From positions 3,760,501 through 3,824,500 of the forward strand of contig JAILWY010000002.1 in assembly GCA_022113835.1 (NCBI GenBank): DNA of 64,000 bases. Direction: 5' to 3'. Within the stretch, counting starts at the first letter, position 1. Each line of letters starts with the position of its first letter. This stretch comes from Atopsyche davidsoni (Eukaryota; Arthropoda; Insecta; Trichoptera; Hydrobiosidae). Positions 9,606 to 23,306 of the stretch are shown here, piece after piece. Made by a program: the position numbers and the translations under genes. The notes under the pieces are model-generated. The model ran no database searches and was not told the DNA's origin. It saw only the letters and a list, made by a program, of their open reading frames with translations.

Positions 9606-12600
9606 ATATTTAAGGAAAAATGAGGCATTGAAAGAAAAAAGTTAACATGGATGCGGAATTTGTGACAGTGGCTAGAAATCGGGAGTACAGGCAATATAAA
9701 TAAAACGCGATGTACTCTATTAAAATTGGAAAAAAAAACGAACCGACAAGCGAAAAAAAAGTTGTTTTAATTTTTATGTTTATCAGTCATTTCAGTAATT
9801 AATATATACGAAAGGCATTGCCAGGACAATTGCCAGGCTGTTCTCCGCGCCCCAAAGCGGTTCAGAATTCCCGTGTTTCCGACGTTATCTTTTTGTGACA
9901 TGTTTTAAAACAAGCTTTGTGCCCCTCGGGTCTAAAATGATCAACACAGAATGATACGGTTTTTGTGATGTTCTGGAAAAGTTACAGTGGAATTGCAAGC
10001 ATTTTATGAATTACATACTAAACATTTATATATTTTATTGATTTGATTCTGTCGTATTACGCTATCGTCTCTGGTGGCTGCATAGATAATGATAGATGGC
10101 GATGTGCCTATAATTACCTCACGTATATGCTATTAGAATTAATCTAATTATATGCGATTAGTGCGTCTTCAGGGCGGAGATATGATCTAACAATAATAAT
10201 ACTAAATCCTGCTGTTAGATAATAAAACATTTTTAAAAGTTACTTGCCGTTTTTGAATACATCAATTGATTTGGCGTTTTAAACTCGTTTAACTGTGATG
10301 CTTCAAATTTTAACATGAACTCAATTATTCGTAACCAAAGTAATTCATATATTGATACGTCTTAATATTGCGAATGCTAGAGACTAGGCCAAATAAAACT
10401 TCGATTGCCTTGGTGGAGTAGTTTGGCTACTTCTCATGCAGATTTTTCTTCTTTGCATCTCCATCTTCATCAAACCATGTCTACGTTGGTCTGTTCATGG
10501 ATTTTTTAGGGTAAATAGTGTATAGGGTCACCGGGTCCTTTTCATGTAGATTATCTAGATAGATATCTCCCGGTGGGGATTTTGTGTTAAATTAATACGC
10601 ATTCAAAAAGTTACCAGTACCTCATTTTGTAATAAAGATTGATTTATTCCTTGCTAATTACAGTTCAGCTTAGATAATTTAATATAAGCTTAAAACTTCT
10701 TCAAGTCAGAACTCCCTTCGTTATATCATAAAGCCCCTTTGTAATTAATTATCAGCATATAGGAGAAGAGACATAACTTAAATTGGGTGTGTTTCAGAAC
10801 TGCGCTCCTCTAACAGCATCCACTTAGAATTCGAAAGTTGTGCCTACTATGAAACATTGTTTTATTTACTCCTCTGAAATGTCAATGACTTGTAATATTC
10901 ATAAATACACACAAAGAGAAAACGTGTTTACTTAATCAAAGAGCACTGAACTTGTTAACTTAGCAAAATAATATTTCAGCATAAAACATGAAAAATAAAT
11001 AGTATATATAAATATTATAAGATAAATACTTTCTTCTTTCTGTTTTATAATTTTACTTGTTTAGATCTGTCTCAACTTTTTCTCAAAAACAGATCTTAGA
11101 GTATTTTTTTTTATTTTGTTATCTGAGTAAGCAATAATATTTAATAATATGAAGTGTTTGCATTACAAATTATCAATATAGATATAAGTTATATTTCTTA
11201 ACTTATATCCAATTTAATAAAGCTTAAGTATTACACCTAATCAACGCATGATTTGATAGAAATCGGGTCCATGTGAGCAATATAATTATCGTTGAATAAA
11301 TATATTTATTTACATTAAAAATTATATGTTTATTTATAATTTTTCTTGAAGTTGATGTATTTTATATAATCGCATTACATATTTATTTTCAGATTACAGC
11401 GGCACCCTTCTACCCCTGGGGTTGAATTGAAAATGAAGGGGTGTCTTGTTTACTTCAATTTATTTATTTTTCAAAACCACTAGTTTTTCAAGATTAATTA
11501 AAATGTTTTTAAAGCAAAATTAGAACCACGTAACAATAAAAAAAACAAAGCTTTTTAAAAATATATTAATTTAAAAATTTTTTTTTAAATAAACTGAGCA
11601 AGCTTGTCAAATGGAAATTTATGGTTTAAAAATATTAACGTGGAAAAATACAAAAAAATATTTTTTTCTTATTTTTTTAACTGAATGTACTATGTGTGAT
11701 TCAGTTCAAATGAAATATATTTTATAATGAAACGCAGCCAAAACTTTCGTGTAAAGTTTCGTGTAGATATTACATGAAATATACGTCTTTTATGAGTGCG
11801 CGATTGCACAAAAGATAACCTACATAAAGCTAACCATCATATCGATTATTCCAGCCGGCAGGGTAAGTAGAAACTTGATCGTCCCTGTGACACTTCTGGC
11901 CCTCTTTATGAAGCCTCCTTTGTGCCCCGGCCAGGGGTTGAGGGGCGAGAGGCCCCAGCATACCCCGCCCGGCTCCCATGCCACTTGACGTAAGCCACTC
12001 GAGGGTTACTGAGCACGAACAAAGCAGAGAATGGATTGTCTTAACCAGATATGCAGAAAATATAATGGAGTGTGCCAAATAAACTATATGTTATGTTCGT
12101 ATTCGCATTCACAATAAACGAAATCTAAGATGTAAAATTGAATTATTAAAAATCATAATTTATATGTTTTACATATAGACATTTATTTTTTGCTGTATCA
12201 ATAACTTCTGATAAATCTCAAAAAAAAACGTATGTTATTATATATACTTTAAATCAACCTAGATCAATGAAACAGCAACATTCAAATATACATATTTTGA
12301 GATTCAAACTATTCAAAAATAATACTTATTTATTTATCCTTAAATTAAATTTTTTTTTTCACACTAAAAGGTTGTGTTTAATCTATTGAAAAGATGATCA
12401 AAAATAAAAAAAAAGCAATTCGAAAAAATATCCAGTGCTCATCTTCTTCGTTTCAATACGGATTAATAAAACCACCCCTTTTTCAAACAAGTAAAATTGA
12501 TCCAGACTGTCCGATCAGCTGAAAGTAATAATTCAGTTTACCCCCAGCGTCTCTCCCCCGCCCTGCTCAATTTAAATCTCTATTTTTATTAACATTCAGA

Positions 12601-13310
12601 CATTCAAAGTGGGCGCAGTTAAACTTTTATTCGTTATAAATTTCTAATAAGCTATTTATTGGGCTGAAAGAAAAAGCAAACAGTTCAAAAAGTAATATAA
12701 ACCTCTTGGCGATGTCTCTTACCGAAAAGTAAATTATTATTTTTAAACATTGTACATCAAAATTGTTTTTATTTTTGTCTTTCTTTAAAAAACCTACGTT
12801 GGATAAATTAGCTTTCTATGGCGTGGTTTTTTTTGCGATACATTTAAAATTAAATAAATTATCTGATCCAATCGTTTACGTCGTTTATTTCATTTGAAAT
12901 TGAGTATAGATTACTTTTTTCTACTGCAAAGTGAAACTGCTTTCGTTTATAAGAATCAGTTTCATTTTATTGCTGGAAGTATAAGCTTTTATAATAACTC
13001 CTGCGTCTTAAGTCAACCGAGTTAATTATATAATATTTATTACTTCACTTCAAAAATATCATATTTATCTGAACTCTTTTTGTGTAAATATACACATAAA
13101 TTGTTTTTTAATATTATTTTCGCTGGTCAAAAGTAATAAGCAACTTAGCTCTGATGGTATGAGTTTAAATCTCATGTGAAAATTTATATAAAATCATATT
13201 GTAAGCACACACAACAAAAATTGTGTATACATTTAATACATCGTTGGTATCATTAATACTTAAAAGTAATCTTAGGTTCAAGTTATATGAATAATTTATT
13301 CTTTAGAATT
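9606..13310. other. AT-rich spacer with minor islands
   Basis: Mostly featureless. Small items: an 8-bp-stem hairpin AGATCTGT/ACAGATCT (about 11063-11098); a patch near 11400-11445 with imperfect CACCCTTC/GAAGGGGTG pairing; a GC-rich block at 11870-12005 with GGCCCCAGC, likely a transposon fragment and covered by a chance minus-strand open frame; and a C-rich patch at 12540-12570. None has a supportable function. Confidence 0.4.
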
Positions 13311-13319
13311 GAGATCTTT

Positions 13320-13520
13320 GACTCGATCGCTTCTCCCCACGACCCCGGAATTATTAGGGGATGAGAATTCAAATCGCTCGCAAACAAAGAGACGGGAATT
13401 TTAATGAATTGAAGTCCCCGTAATGGCGGATCGGCGAGCTCGCGTTCCGATTGGTCCGCCGTTATTCAAATATTATTATAAATTACAAGCTTAGACAATT
13501 TTCGGTTAGTGCTTCTCTGG
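13320..13520. promoter_or_regulatory. GC-richer island with CCAAT-type motif
   Basis: Contains CGATTGGTCCG (an inverted CCAAT) near 13459, GGCGGATCGGCGAGCTCGCG and homeodomain-like TTTAATGAATTG. No open frame. Possible enhancer or promoter remnant; evidence is compositional only. Confidence 0.25.
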
Positions 13521-13559
13521 CAGACAAACGAGACTTATCGTCGGGACTGTATCATCTTC

Positions 13560-14836
13560 AATTTCTTCGAGAATCAATAGCGAATAATTCTCTGAAACGC
13601 TGAAAAATTTCCAAATAAGGGAAACTATATCATTTTATAAAATATTTTTTACAAAGTAAAAGTTAACTTTTTGAGTATTATTATTATACGAAAACTTATG
13701 CCAAATTGATATAATAATATTTAATGATTCCGTATTTTCAACTTTACTTGGGTACACAATGATTCTGAAATCTTCTATTATGATAAACTCAAAACAAAAA
13801 TACAAAGTTACTTTTTATCATTACGAAACGACAGTAAATATCATAAAACATATTTAAATCCACACCTCCCCGGCACTCTTGCCAATTGAGCTTCAATGTC
13901 ACTGTAACTGAGCGAGAATTCAAATCATTAAATGTAAGCCCAAATCCGACGTAGCTTATATTTTCTAGATAACTTGCCAGAAAACAAAATTCTATAATAT
14001 TTTATAAATAAATACATTGCGACACGTATATATATATTTTAGGATAATCTCTTGATGCATAATATTTATTTGCAGCGGCCGGGTCCACTTCTGCAGCGCC
14101 GCTATCAACGCATAATGCTTGGCTGATTTATGATGTGGCACTTTCACCGATAAATATTGGACAAATGTCCGCCATTAACGTTCCCATTAATAATGTTGTA
14201 AATTCAGAGATAACAATAAATATTAAGAAATAAATAAAATTGTTTGCGTCCTTCATGTTTGAATCCTCCATGTTTGAATCCTTCTGTAGTGATTTTTTTC
14301 CGTGAAATTATTAATTTGGGTGTTGTATGCAACGGCGACCCACTGCTTCATATAATATTGTATTATTGTATATATATATATATCCTTGCTCTCACCATTC
14401 TGTGTCATGTGCATAGCTGTCATTCTGTGCCCTGAGCGTGTGTAAAGGATCGGTAATGGAGTGGTGGACTTGGAATGATTGTGGAGCGATGTGCTCTGGA
14501 AGTACTTTGTCGAGGTTTTCTAAAGCTTTGTAAGGAAAGGATTGTATAACAATGCTATTGGGCAGCAGCAATATAAAACTGCGGTGTTGAAGAACCCGGG
14601 GACCCACTAAACAATTTTCCCCTTAGAAAACCATTAGCACAGGCTCAGCATGAGTGAAATGGTCGCCAACTTGTTCTGAGGAGAAACACTTGATGAAAAA
14701 TAAGTATATTTTCAAGTTTGTAAAATATTTGTGGTAAAAATAAGCTCTTGTTTGGTCGATAGAAAGTCGGCCAGGTGCGCATATTTTTATTTATTTATTT
14801 CAATGGATCAATCGTGTCAAATTTTAATTACTTTGC
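13560..14836. other. Spacer with a small GC-rich island at 14075-14190
   Basis: AT-rich DNA. At 14075-14190 there is a mixed patch (GCGGCCGGGTCC, CTGCAGCGCCGC) without an open frame. A short TA run lies near 14371-14383. Confidence 0.4.
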
Positions 14837-14880
14837 CAACGTTTCGGCTCCGGTACGATAGTCCGGAACTTCCGTGCCAG
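14837..14880 (-). repeat. Dispersed repeat family fragment (GAAACGTYGG cap)
   Basis: The minus strand reads GGACTATCGTACCGGAGC then CGAAACGTTGGC, which matches the internal cap of the family seen at 38182-38214 and 54500-54550. It directly abuts the 3' end of the open frame at 14881-15216. Confidence 0.5.
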
Positions 14881-15216
14881 TTAAGGTAGGCCACAGCTAA
14901 CGTTTTCAGCCACGGTGGGAGGTCCAGCCCGAAGAGGCCACATCCAGCCTTTCGGATAGACTTCATCCCATCTGGGCTCGGCCGTGCGTTTCTCAATGTT
15001 ATTTATGAATTTCGAGTAACGACCGTGGCTCGGAGCTCTCGTCTGTGATTTGCCGGCCGCTGCTCCAATGGCGGCGGGTCCGTTCAAAATGGCGTGAAAT
15101 TGACGCGTGGCAAATTGATTTTGTAAATGGACTCTTCCTGTGTAATCGTGTGACGCATAATCATAAAACTGTAAACATAGGTTAGGTCCATGCTTTTTAC
15201 GTCCACGGATTTGCAT
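14881..15216 (-). CDS. Unrecognised 111-codon ORF on a GC-rich island
   Basis: ATG to stop on the minus strand, with about 170 GC-rich bases at its 3' half. The predicted peptide begins MQIRGRKKHGPN and contains RWDEVYPKGWMWPL near its end. I recognise no domain. It abuts a dispersed-repeat fragment at 14837-14880, which argues that the island is part of a transposon-related repeat and not a host gene. No splice or poly(A) context decides it. Codon bias is uneven along the frame: the first third is AT-rich. Confidence 0.2.
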   Translation of the reverse strand: MQIRGRKKHGPNLCLQFYDYASHDYTGRVHLQNQFATRQFHAILNGPAAIGAAAGKSQTRAPSHGRYSKFINNIEKRTAEPRWDEVYPKGWMWPLRAGPPTVAENVSCGLP

Positions 15217-15219
15217 ATT

Positions 15220-17220
15220 AATTTGAACGGTGTCAATAAATTTTAATCAGCCTGCATACGAAGTACATTTCTGGTTATTATTAAAATGACTTCTCAATAA
15301 TATAAAATTTCACGTCAAATTAGTAATAGATAAAAAAAAATTGTTTATTGATGAGAGTTAAGCTTACTTTTTAGATAAATTCATACAATTTAATTAAAAA
15401 TAAATTTCGCACAAAAATCTTTAATGATAAACGTCGTTTTATTGTTATTGGATATTCGTTATTAATAAATGCTTTGAGTAACAAATAAAACGAATAATTC
15501 CATTTTATTATCTATAAAAAAATATAGCGATCAATGAAATATAACGAAATTCATTTAAAATTGAATTGAAACTCAAATAATAGCGGTTTGCTTTGAGTAA
15601 TAGCTTCACTCTACTTTTGTACATTCATCTATCAGCCTGTCAGTAAAATTTGGCTTTCTGACCTGCCACCCACATCTATCATTTTACTGATAGTTGGTGA
15701 ACTATTACTATAATGCCAGCATTGTATGTTATTTAAGTAAAAGCAATTATGTTGATAAATCTTTATGCTTTTTTTAGAAATGGTATAATTACTAGTGATG
15801 TGTATTATCGATCTTATTTGAATATTTCATGTTTTCATTTTTTTGACTATTACTTTGAATTCATTAGTATGAATTGAGTGTAAATATGAGTAAATAATTT
15901 TAAACTGTGAAAATAAATATTAAAATCACAAGAAAAAGCATACTTAGGGGCAAACAATGCATTTTTGTCACAGACCCCTGATACATTTTGAAAAACTTTC
16001 CACACAAAACTGGTTTTTAAATAATCTTTTTGGCTCTCTAAAATATTTTTTATGAGTTGAACTAATTTTTTTCATTATATAATAATACTCGCGGATGTAT
16101 AGATCGTTGAAAGAGATCAATTATTCGATTTTGCATACGCGATTGTTCCCATCGTTGGTTGGGATAAAATAATGAAAACCGAATAGACAAAGATACAAAA
16201 TATAAATAAATACCTATTAATGTAATATTTTAGAAAGCATCGGCTTTCCTGCGATCTTTGAACAAATAGTAGGACGCGTTTATTTGCGTAGGCGCTATAG
16301 CTGCTATGAAGGATTGTGCAAAGATGTGAATGGAGAGATTAGGCACAGGATCTTAGCTGCTTGGATATAAATCTAAAGCAAATGTATAAATAGCATAATG
16401 AAAACGCCTGCGTATATCTGAAGTTATATATTTTTTAAATATTTGTAGATTAGCGAGAGAAACTGGAAAATTAACTAAAATTATATTATCATAAAAATAA
16501 TCTCAAAATATAAAATTACTATATTAATTTATTAACTGTCTAAAATATATATTTTTTTTAATTAAAGATATTGGTTTTTATCTGCAATGATAACCCAGAG
16601 TTCTTCAGCTTTAATGACGACAATTAACCTGAAAACGATATTAGTAGTTATTTTTTTGCACAATTTAATCCTATTAATTTATAAGAAAAAATATTATATA
16701 AGACATCTGTAGATGTTAATTTATACATTTCATACTATTAAAGAAACATCTCTTTTTTGTAATACATATTATATTTAAAATAATAAAAAACGAATCGAAT
16801 TATCCAATAACGATACAGATTCGTATTTTGATTCATTAAAATCCGTAGCGAATCGCGTTGGTGTGAAGTTCATAATTTTAAATTATATACGTCGTGAATA
16901 TTGAAATACAACATTGTTGTGAAACAACTGCTTCGTTGGAGGTATCACCGTATTTGCATGTATAAATATAGCGTATTGTCAAATCAGTTATCAGAAGCAA
17001 TTAAGGAAACTGCTACATTCAAGACAACGAAACAAAGCTGTTTCATTTGAACCAACTAACCTGTTTTTTTTTTTAGAAATTAATTATGTCTGTATGTAAT
17101 TATTTTTTATGGGAGCTAAAATAATTTTATCTGAACAAGGAATTATTTCTATAAAAAAAATTCAAAATAAACTAAGAAACGTACTAAGTATGTACAGTCT
17201 TAATTATTTGATGTGTTTAC
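15220..17220. other. AT-rich spacer, no feature seen
   Basis: No supportable exon, RNA or repeat boundary. Confidence 0.55.
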
Positions 17221-17223
17221 TTG

Positions 17224-17385
17224 AGCATCGTACACACGTTGTGGTACAACCTACAACTGAACAGTAACTCGTAAATAGCGTCCTCTTATTTTGCGTGTAT
17301 TTTTAGTTCTGTCTAAGTGGACAACGTAAACGGGTCAGGTACCGTTCGGTTGTCGTTCATGTCACAACGCGAGTAGGCAGCTTTA
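17224..17385. mobile_element. Inverted-repeat element, family of 41921-42046
   Basis: The left part, TACACACGTTGTGG...ACAACTGAAC (17231-17261), is an imperfect inverted copy of the right part, GTTCGGTTGTCG...CACAACGC, GTAGGCAGCTTTA (17344-17385). Structure and end sequence match the elements at 41921-42046 and 43483-43577. Non-autonomous, no coding capacity. Confidence 0.65.
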
Positions 17386-17399
17386 CTGTCGATTATAAT

Positions 17400-17660
17400 T
17401 GTATAGATCCCAGGTGTCCTCCACGCACAGAGGCGGGTCCTTTATCAGCAGATTAACGGTGGCGTTTAGTAGGACGACTTCCCTAATCAAATACAAACGC
17501 CGCATACATCCTGCTGAATTATGATAATCCGCGAGCAATTAAAACTGCGAGCCAGGCCCGTGACGTCACACCGGAAGCGGTAACATAAATCCAGGGGGAT
17601 ATCCGCCCAAACAGGAGAGGTGGGACCAGTTAACGGTAGTTTACTGCGTATGTGTATCCT
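17400..17660. promoter_or_regulatory. Island with palindromic CRE next to an ETS-type site
   Basis: CGTGACGTCACACCGGAAGC holds a full CRE/ATF palindrome TGACGTCA (17561-17568), followed at once by ACCGGAAG, an ETS-type core. The surrounding 250 bases are CpG-containing with TAATCAAAT and CAATTAAAAC homeodomain-like sites. No ORF. A candidate enhancer. Confidence 0.35.
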
Positions 17661-18470
17661 AATTTATGCGGGCGTGTTTTAACTAGTTTTTAACATTATT
17701 TTTAATTGGAATAAGTTATTAGCACGATAATATTTTTTACAAAAAGCAAAAGACCACCACAGACTCGTAAAACTATCAACGTGAAACACACCTTCTCAGT
17801 CTCGGGGTTTGAATAATTTATTGTTATAATATAAGCTTGCAAGTATGATTGAACGACGGTCTTACATTTTATTTATATCATACTTGCTATCTTTGCTGCT
17901 GCCAACAATCTAGATGATTCTTTTACGGACATGTGCATTAAAACTTCGTTTCTGCCTCCAGCTATACGAGAGTCTACTCCATGTAACTTCGCTCACAAGT
18001 CATAGATGCATCAAGTTTACGACGCCCCCTGACCTTGGCTGTACTCAATTCTATTGTGTGGAGAAAGACACCGAGAACAGAGTTCATATGAAGCATAATT
18101 TTCTTTTCTTGGAGATACAGGCAAGTTGTATAATATACGTCAAAATTTAATGCACTCATATAATGAAAGCAGTGGCGAAAAAATCCAATGTACCTAAGTG
18201 CATTTGGTTAATTTCGGAAACTAAAGGGCATGACACAGTTTTTTTTTTGCTCAAGACATTGGCAATGTGATATTCTCTTATGTAGATGAAGATCATAAGG
18301 TGTGATGCCTTCTTGTTTTCTGTGGAAAAATAATTTTTTTTAAATTAATGTTAGCGCTTATGACGCAACGTAAATAAAATTTTATATTTCTTTTAAATTA
18401 TATGATAAAAATTACAATTAATGAAATATCACAAAAGAGTGATTACATTGAAAATATAAATTGGTTTTTC
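17661..18470. other. AT-rich spacer
   Basis: Two overlapping short open frames on opposite strands (17914-18159) have no recognisable content. GCAGTGGCGAA near 18170 may be a transposon edge. Confidence 0.4.
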
Positions 18471-18474
18471 GTTT

Positions 18475-18790
18475 GGAAACGCGAGCGAGGCGATCGTCCT
18501 TATCGCTTAGCAGCACTCTATTGAGCGGTGAAAAGAGCGTCCCGTTCAATAATTATGATTGACGCAACGAGACAGTTTATGTTAAAAAAAAAATGTTATC
18601 CAATAGAGAGAGCGTCATTGCTCCATTTTGAAAACATCTCATCGCATTTCTCAAGCCCGCGTTTGATTGGCGTAATATTCGACCAACCGGAAAGTGCCTT
18701 TGTTCCTCCGACAGCCAACGCAATTAGCCGCGCTGTACTTAGCAGTCTAGAGCAATTTTAATCACAGTTTTATCTTAGAGAAAATGGCGG
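18475..18790. promoter_or_regulatory. CpG-containing island, possible regulatory element
   Basis: Contains GCGAGCGAGGCGATCG, two CCAAT-type sites (ATCCAATAG near 18599 and GATTGGCG near 18664) and AATTAGCCGCG. An open frame from 18528 starts on a non-ATG codon and is not convincing. Confidence 0.25.
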
Positions 18791-18888
18791 AAAATAGAAA
18801 ACTTATTTTTAGACTATCTTCTGCTCTGGCAAGTGACAGCACATATATATACCCGACCTTTTTAATCGCTATATGCATCGCGTACTAT

Positions 18889-18950
18889 AAGCTGCCAGCA
18901 CACGCTGCGACGTAACCGACAACCGAACGACGATTATCCGATACTGTTGG
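18889..18950. mobile_element. Single end of the inverted-repeat family
   Basis: AAGCTGCCAGCACACGCTGC then GACGTAACCGACAACCGAAC matches the left end at 41921-41961. No matching right end follows, so this is a solo or truncated copy. Confidence 0.6.
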
Positions 18951-19056
18951 GGTGTTTTTTTTTTTCATGCTGAAAGACACAACGCAAAAGTTTGAATTAT
19001 TGACTTTATTCAATATTCAGAAGTAATTTGCGAGATGAGTTGCTTTATATTTTAGA

Positions 19057-19100
19057 TAGTCCGACGTTTCGGTCCTCGTGCTGGAACCACTTTCAGAGAT
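19057..19100 (-). repeat. Dispersed repeat family fragment
   Basis: The minus strand reads CTGAAAGTGGTTCC, AGCACGAGGACC, GAAACGTCGGACTATC, aligning with the family core at 38182-38227 and 54500-54550. Confidence 0.55.
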
Positions 19101-20105
19101 TTCAAAGTTAAAATTAACTGATAAAATTGCCTACTTACTTATCTGCAAGGCGTGTTCCATTATTTCAGCTTAGCATAAACCAGTTAAATAAGATAATATT
19201 CTGGTATCTGTGAATGAGTGCCTCTACTACTATATATTTAACCTTAATAATACTCGCGTACATGTACCGATTTATTAGTGCGATCAACCCCAAAATATTA
19301 TATAACTATTATATGAATTGTGTAAGCAATGGATTGCGCCATATACTAGTGATTATTATATTTCATGGCCCGTAGTTTTTTTTTTAAATTTATGCACTTC
19401 CTAAAAAAGTTAATATAAAATATTAAATCTCTTATTATTGGTATATAATAAAACTCAACAGTGACCATGAATACATCGTATCGTATATATTTAAATAATA
19501 TATTAGAATAAACATTAGATAAAATACACAATAAGCGCACCCTATCGCATATATATCTCTTGCATACCAAAAATGCATTATTTTTTATCACTGAAATAAC
19601 AAAAGTGAATCCACGCGATACTCAAAGCGTGACCCAAAACCACTGCTCGTGTTCATAAACTCCACTCCCTATCCCAATGCAGGGGTTGTGATTACATCTA
19701 ACAGAAAGGGGAAAATTAATTTTAATTATGGAGACTTGACCATCAATATTGACTGTCAGTTCTAATAAATAAATCCCATTTACCCAGTTGCTTAAAACAC
19801 AATCAAAACTCAGTGTTTTGTATATTTTCATATGGAGAGTGTGTTGTTTGGTTCTTGGGCCGGAGAAATTCTATTTTGTCATTATGCTTACAGACTATTA
19901 AAAAAATCTTGCAGAAAGAACTTCATTGAGGGTCCTATAAAAATCGGGGATGTAGCAAACCGGAAACAGCTGTAATTGCTTCTTCAGATAACAGCCTCCT
20001 ATTTTGCCCGGTTTCAGTAGCATCCTGGCTTGAGACCCCATGAGCAAGTAATTCACATGTAGTTATACTCTGCTACAATTTCAGTATTAGATATCCTCCC
20101 CCGAC
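19101..20105. other. AT-rich spacer, no feature seen
   Basis: The short open frames here have no coding signature. Confidence 0.5.
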
Positions 20106-20170
20106 GGGAAATAAACCTGAGATCCTTCGTTCGGAAAGCAAGCGTGAACCACTGCACTATCTAACAACTG
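20106..20170 (-). repeat. tRNA-derived SINE-like relic
   Basis: On the minus strand TTAGATAGTGCAGTGGTTCA resembles an A box and D arm, followed about 30 bases on by GGATCTCAGGTTTATTTCCC, a decayed B box. Confidence 0.4.
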
Positions 20171-23100
20171 TACTCTTAACTACTAAAAAGATAAGCGCGA
20201 GTAGTCAGATAACTCCATGAAATTATCACTGTACCCAGGGGGAGCTCAACCCGCAAAATTACCCAATACTTATCTACAGCCCAATAATGGAGGCCGTCGG
20301 GCTGAGGTGACGATAATGATGGATCACCGAGCGTGGATTTTGATTAATTTCAAGCAGTTTGTATGGGCATACCTTAAATAAGCCCGAGTCGTGTAAGGAG
20401 TGATGTATTATGTTATTGTTCATGCTAATTACTTGCACATTCGTATGGACTGGTATGAATGATTCTTGATTTTAATGAATACGAACTAGATAGGATTGAT
20501 TGTGCTATAGTTATATTTTTTAAATACAACCGAGTATGATGGTAAAGCTCACTTTAAAAAAACGTTTAAAATTAATTAAGAATCCAGTATTTATAATATT
20601 TCATAAAAAATTTTTTATCTAAAACCTAGCAGTAAGTATCTCACTTTCATTTTTTTCACTGTAGTTAATACTAAAAATATTTTTAAATAAGTGCAAATGT
20701 AGTTTAATTTATTTTGAATATCCAAATTCATCGATTTTATTGTATTGGCTTTAATAATACTGCGAGTTGTGGAGAAAAACTTATATTAGGTCTATCAAAA
20801 AATAAAGATAAATTTTTTAAATAAAAATAAGATTTTTCGAGGAAAAGTTAAAATAACAAGATATAACATAAATTTTAGAGGAAAAAATCTAACAAGAAAC
20901 TTTGACAAGTAAGGAAGTTTGAATGAAGTGTAATATAAAATAATGGAGACTGAATATAACTTAATATATTATTTTTAGAAACACTCGAAAAATTTTAGCG
21001 TGCTGGATGTAAGATTTGTTGATTTATTTGGCATTACTATACATGTAGAATATATATATTTAACTAAAACGATGCAATTCAACATAAACTTATTATGAAA
21101 CAAATCACACTTAAATTAATAATTAAAACAGTTTATGACTTAGTGGGAATGATTGGGCTAAAATCAATTATTATCAAGGATATGCGAGTAGTTTTGATAA
21201 ATTAATGAACCTGTTATTGTCTTTATTGCAAATTTTAACTTCTATAGAAAGGTAAAAAAATATTTAATCAAGTTTCTCTAAAGATCGATTGAAACGATCT
21301 CGAGAAGTTTTATAAATAAAAGATGCCTTTTAAATATAAAACTTTTACATTTATAGTTTTTAAAATGCATCCTGATTTGTATGCATATATGCATATACGA
21401 GGCTTTAAATGCAATAACCAATCGCTGGGGAGTATAAACAAGTTAAGGGCGGATGTGAGGTATTATTATTTACACTGGGTGATTTTTTTTTAATGTGTAT
21501 CTTCCACAGAAAGTCAAAACACGTGTGGGACATACACAGTGTACACAAAAAAATGGAATTTAGACTCTGCGTTCTTTTAAACCTGGACGTTATATTTACT
21601 TTACTGATAACCCTACGCGAAGGCTTATACTTTACACGTCCTGTCTGATGAAAAATATACACGACTTTGAATGTTTACTCCCCTAGCAGCAGACACCCAA
21701 ACTAAGAGAATTTAAATAATAAATATATCAGCTATATAACTTTGATATACGAAGAAGCGTAGTAAGCTTGCGAATAATAATTGAAAAAAAATTGAGTATG
21801 TGTTTTATTTCAAGAATTTTTTTTTACGTTTATACGATTAATGTGATGAAGTTGGTATAAATTAATGTGCTTTTTTTCGTGATATCCGAGCGGCGTGGCT
21901 CTTTCTCTTATTACATATTCTACTCGAGAGTAGACAGTTGTCTTCGAGAGCGCGAACAGCATTTAGCACTTAACTGTCCCTGTTTCTTTGAGCATAATAA
22001 GATCGTGAATCATGAAAAAAAATACCAGTCGAAGGCGTCATTGTGAATAATCATTTATTTATTGTTTCCAATACATAAATTAATACGTCGGAAATATTCA
22101 AATACGCGTTAGTCAGCAGTTTGATGAAATTATTAAAAATGTTATGATAACAATTTTATAATAAGAGAAATCTTGAAATTAGGACGTCTGACTTTAATAT
22201 GCAAACGAAAAATATATATATTTCTCGATTCTTTATTTTTTTGTTAATATAATTTAATTTATAACGGGCTATGCTTCCAATACGGTATGTATATATAAAT
22301 ACCCTTATCTTGCAGGGAAATTGTGTGGTTTACAAGATGTGGCATAGGTGGTAGCGTTGATGTATTTCTCTATTTTTGTTATTGAGCTTGTTTAGGAAAA
22401 TATATGAAAAAAACTTTTCAGTTAAACGTTTTGTTAAATTTCTAAATAAAAACATTAGCATGACGTCATGATTGACTTAGAGCATCCAGTAAATTAACGT
22501 CAGTACTGCTACATGATAGATAGCCCAATCTTTTGCCCCGAAAAGCGAACTTTTTGATTGGGTAACATTAAAATAAATTATGACTAATATGGCGGCATAA
22601 ATTTCGAAAATGGTGTTTCCAGCCGATGCAGATTCCGGCCTCGGTTCCCAGGGGCGGCGGAGGTTTTTCAAAATGTTTTTTTGATTAATGGATCGCGGGC
22701 GAATTGATCGAGACGGGAATATTATCGGCCCCTCCCTCCGCGTTCCACCAATGCCGACCGCCTCAGCGGTGCTTCAACTTTTTAAAATTGTGCACCTCCA
22801 TGGCCACATTTCAATTATGATACTTCCGAAAAAATATATTTAATATTGGAAAAATATGCAGATAAATTGGAATCACGATAAACACGCGAAGTTTATTGAA
22901 ATCTTAAAACCACATTTTTAAATATTATTTAATATAAAAATATGCGTTTTTGACGTAATGTAAAATATCAAAATTAGCAAAAAGTGTGCGTGAAAACATC
23001 AAATTTTTATTTAAGCCGGTAGTTTATTACGTTTCAAATATGTCAATTTTTAATAATTATTTTAATTTATTTTATTGCATTAAAACCAAAATTTCAATCA

Positions 23101-23298
23101 TGAAGCATCATTATAGACTTAAAAAACCAATGAATATGCTATAAACTCTTAAACAAAAAAAAATGTAAACCGCTCAAACAAAACATAGTCCATTTAACCA
23201 AATATCGATAAAGATGAAATATATTGATAACATTATAAATATAAGCGTAAAAGTCTGATTTTTTTTTTTAGACAATAATGGTAGCCATCTTGTTAGAT
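20171..23298. other. AT-rich spacer with a CRE palindrome
   Basis: Mostly AT-rich. ATGACGTCAT, a 10-bp palindromic CRE, lies at 22460-22469. A GC-richer patch at 22610-22800 contains GGGGCGGCGGAGG and GGCCCCTCCCTCCGCG. No gene is visible. Confidence 0.4.
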
Positions 23299-23306
23299 CT
23301 GTAGGG

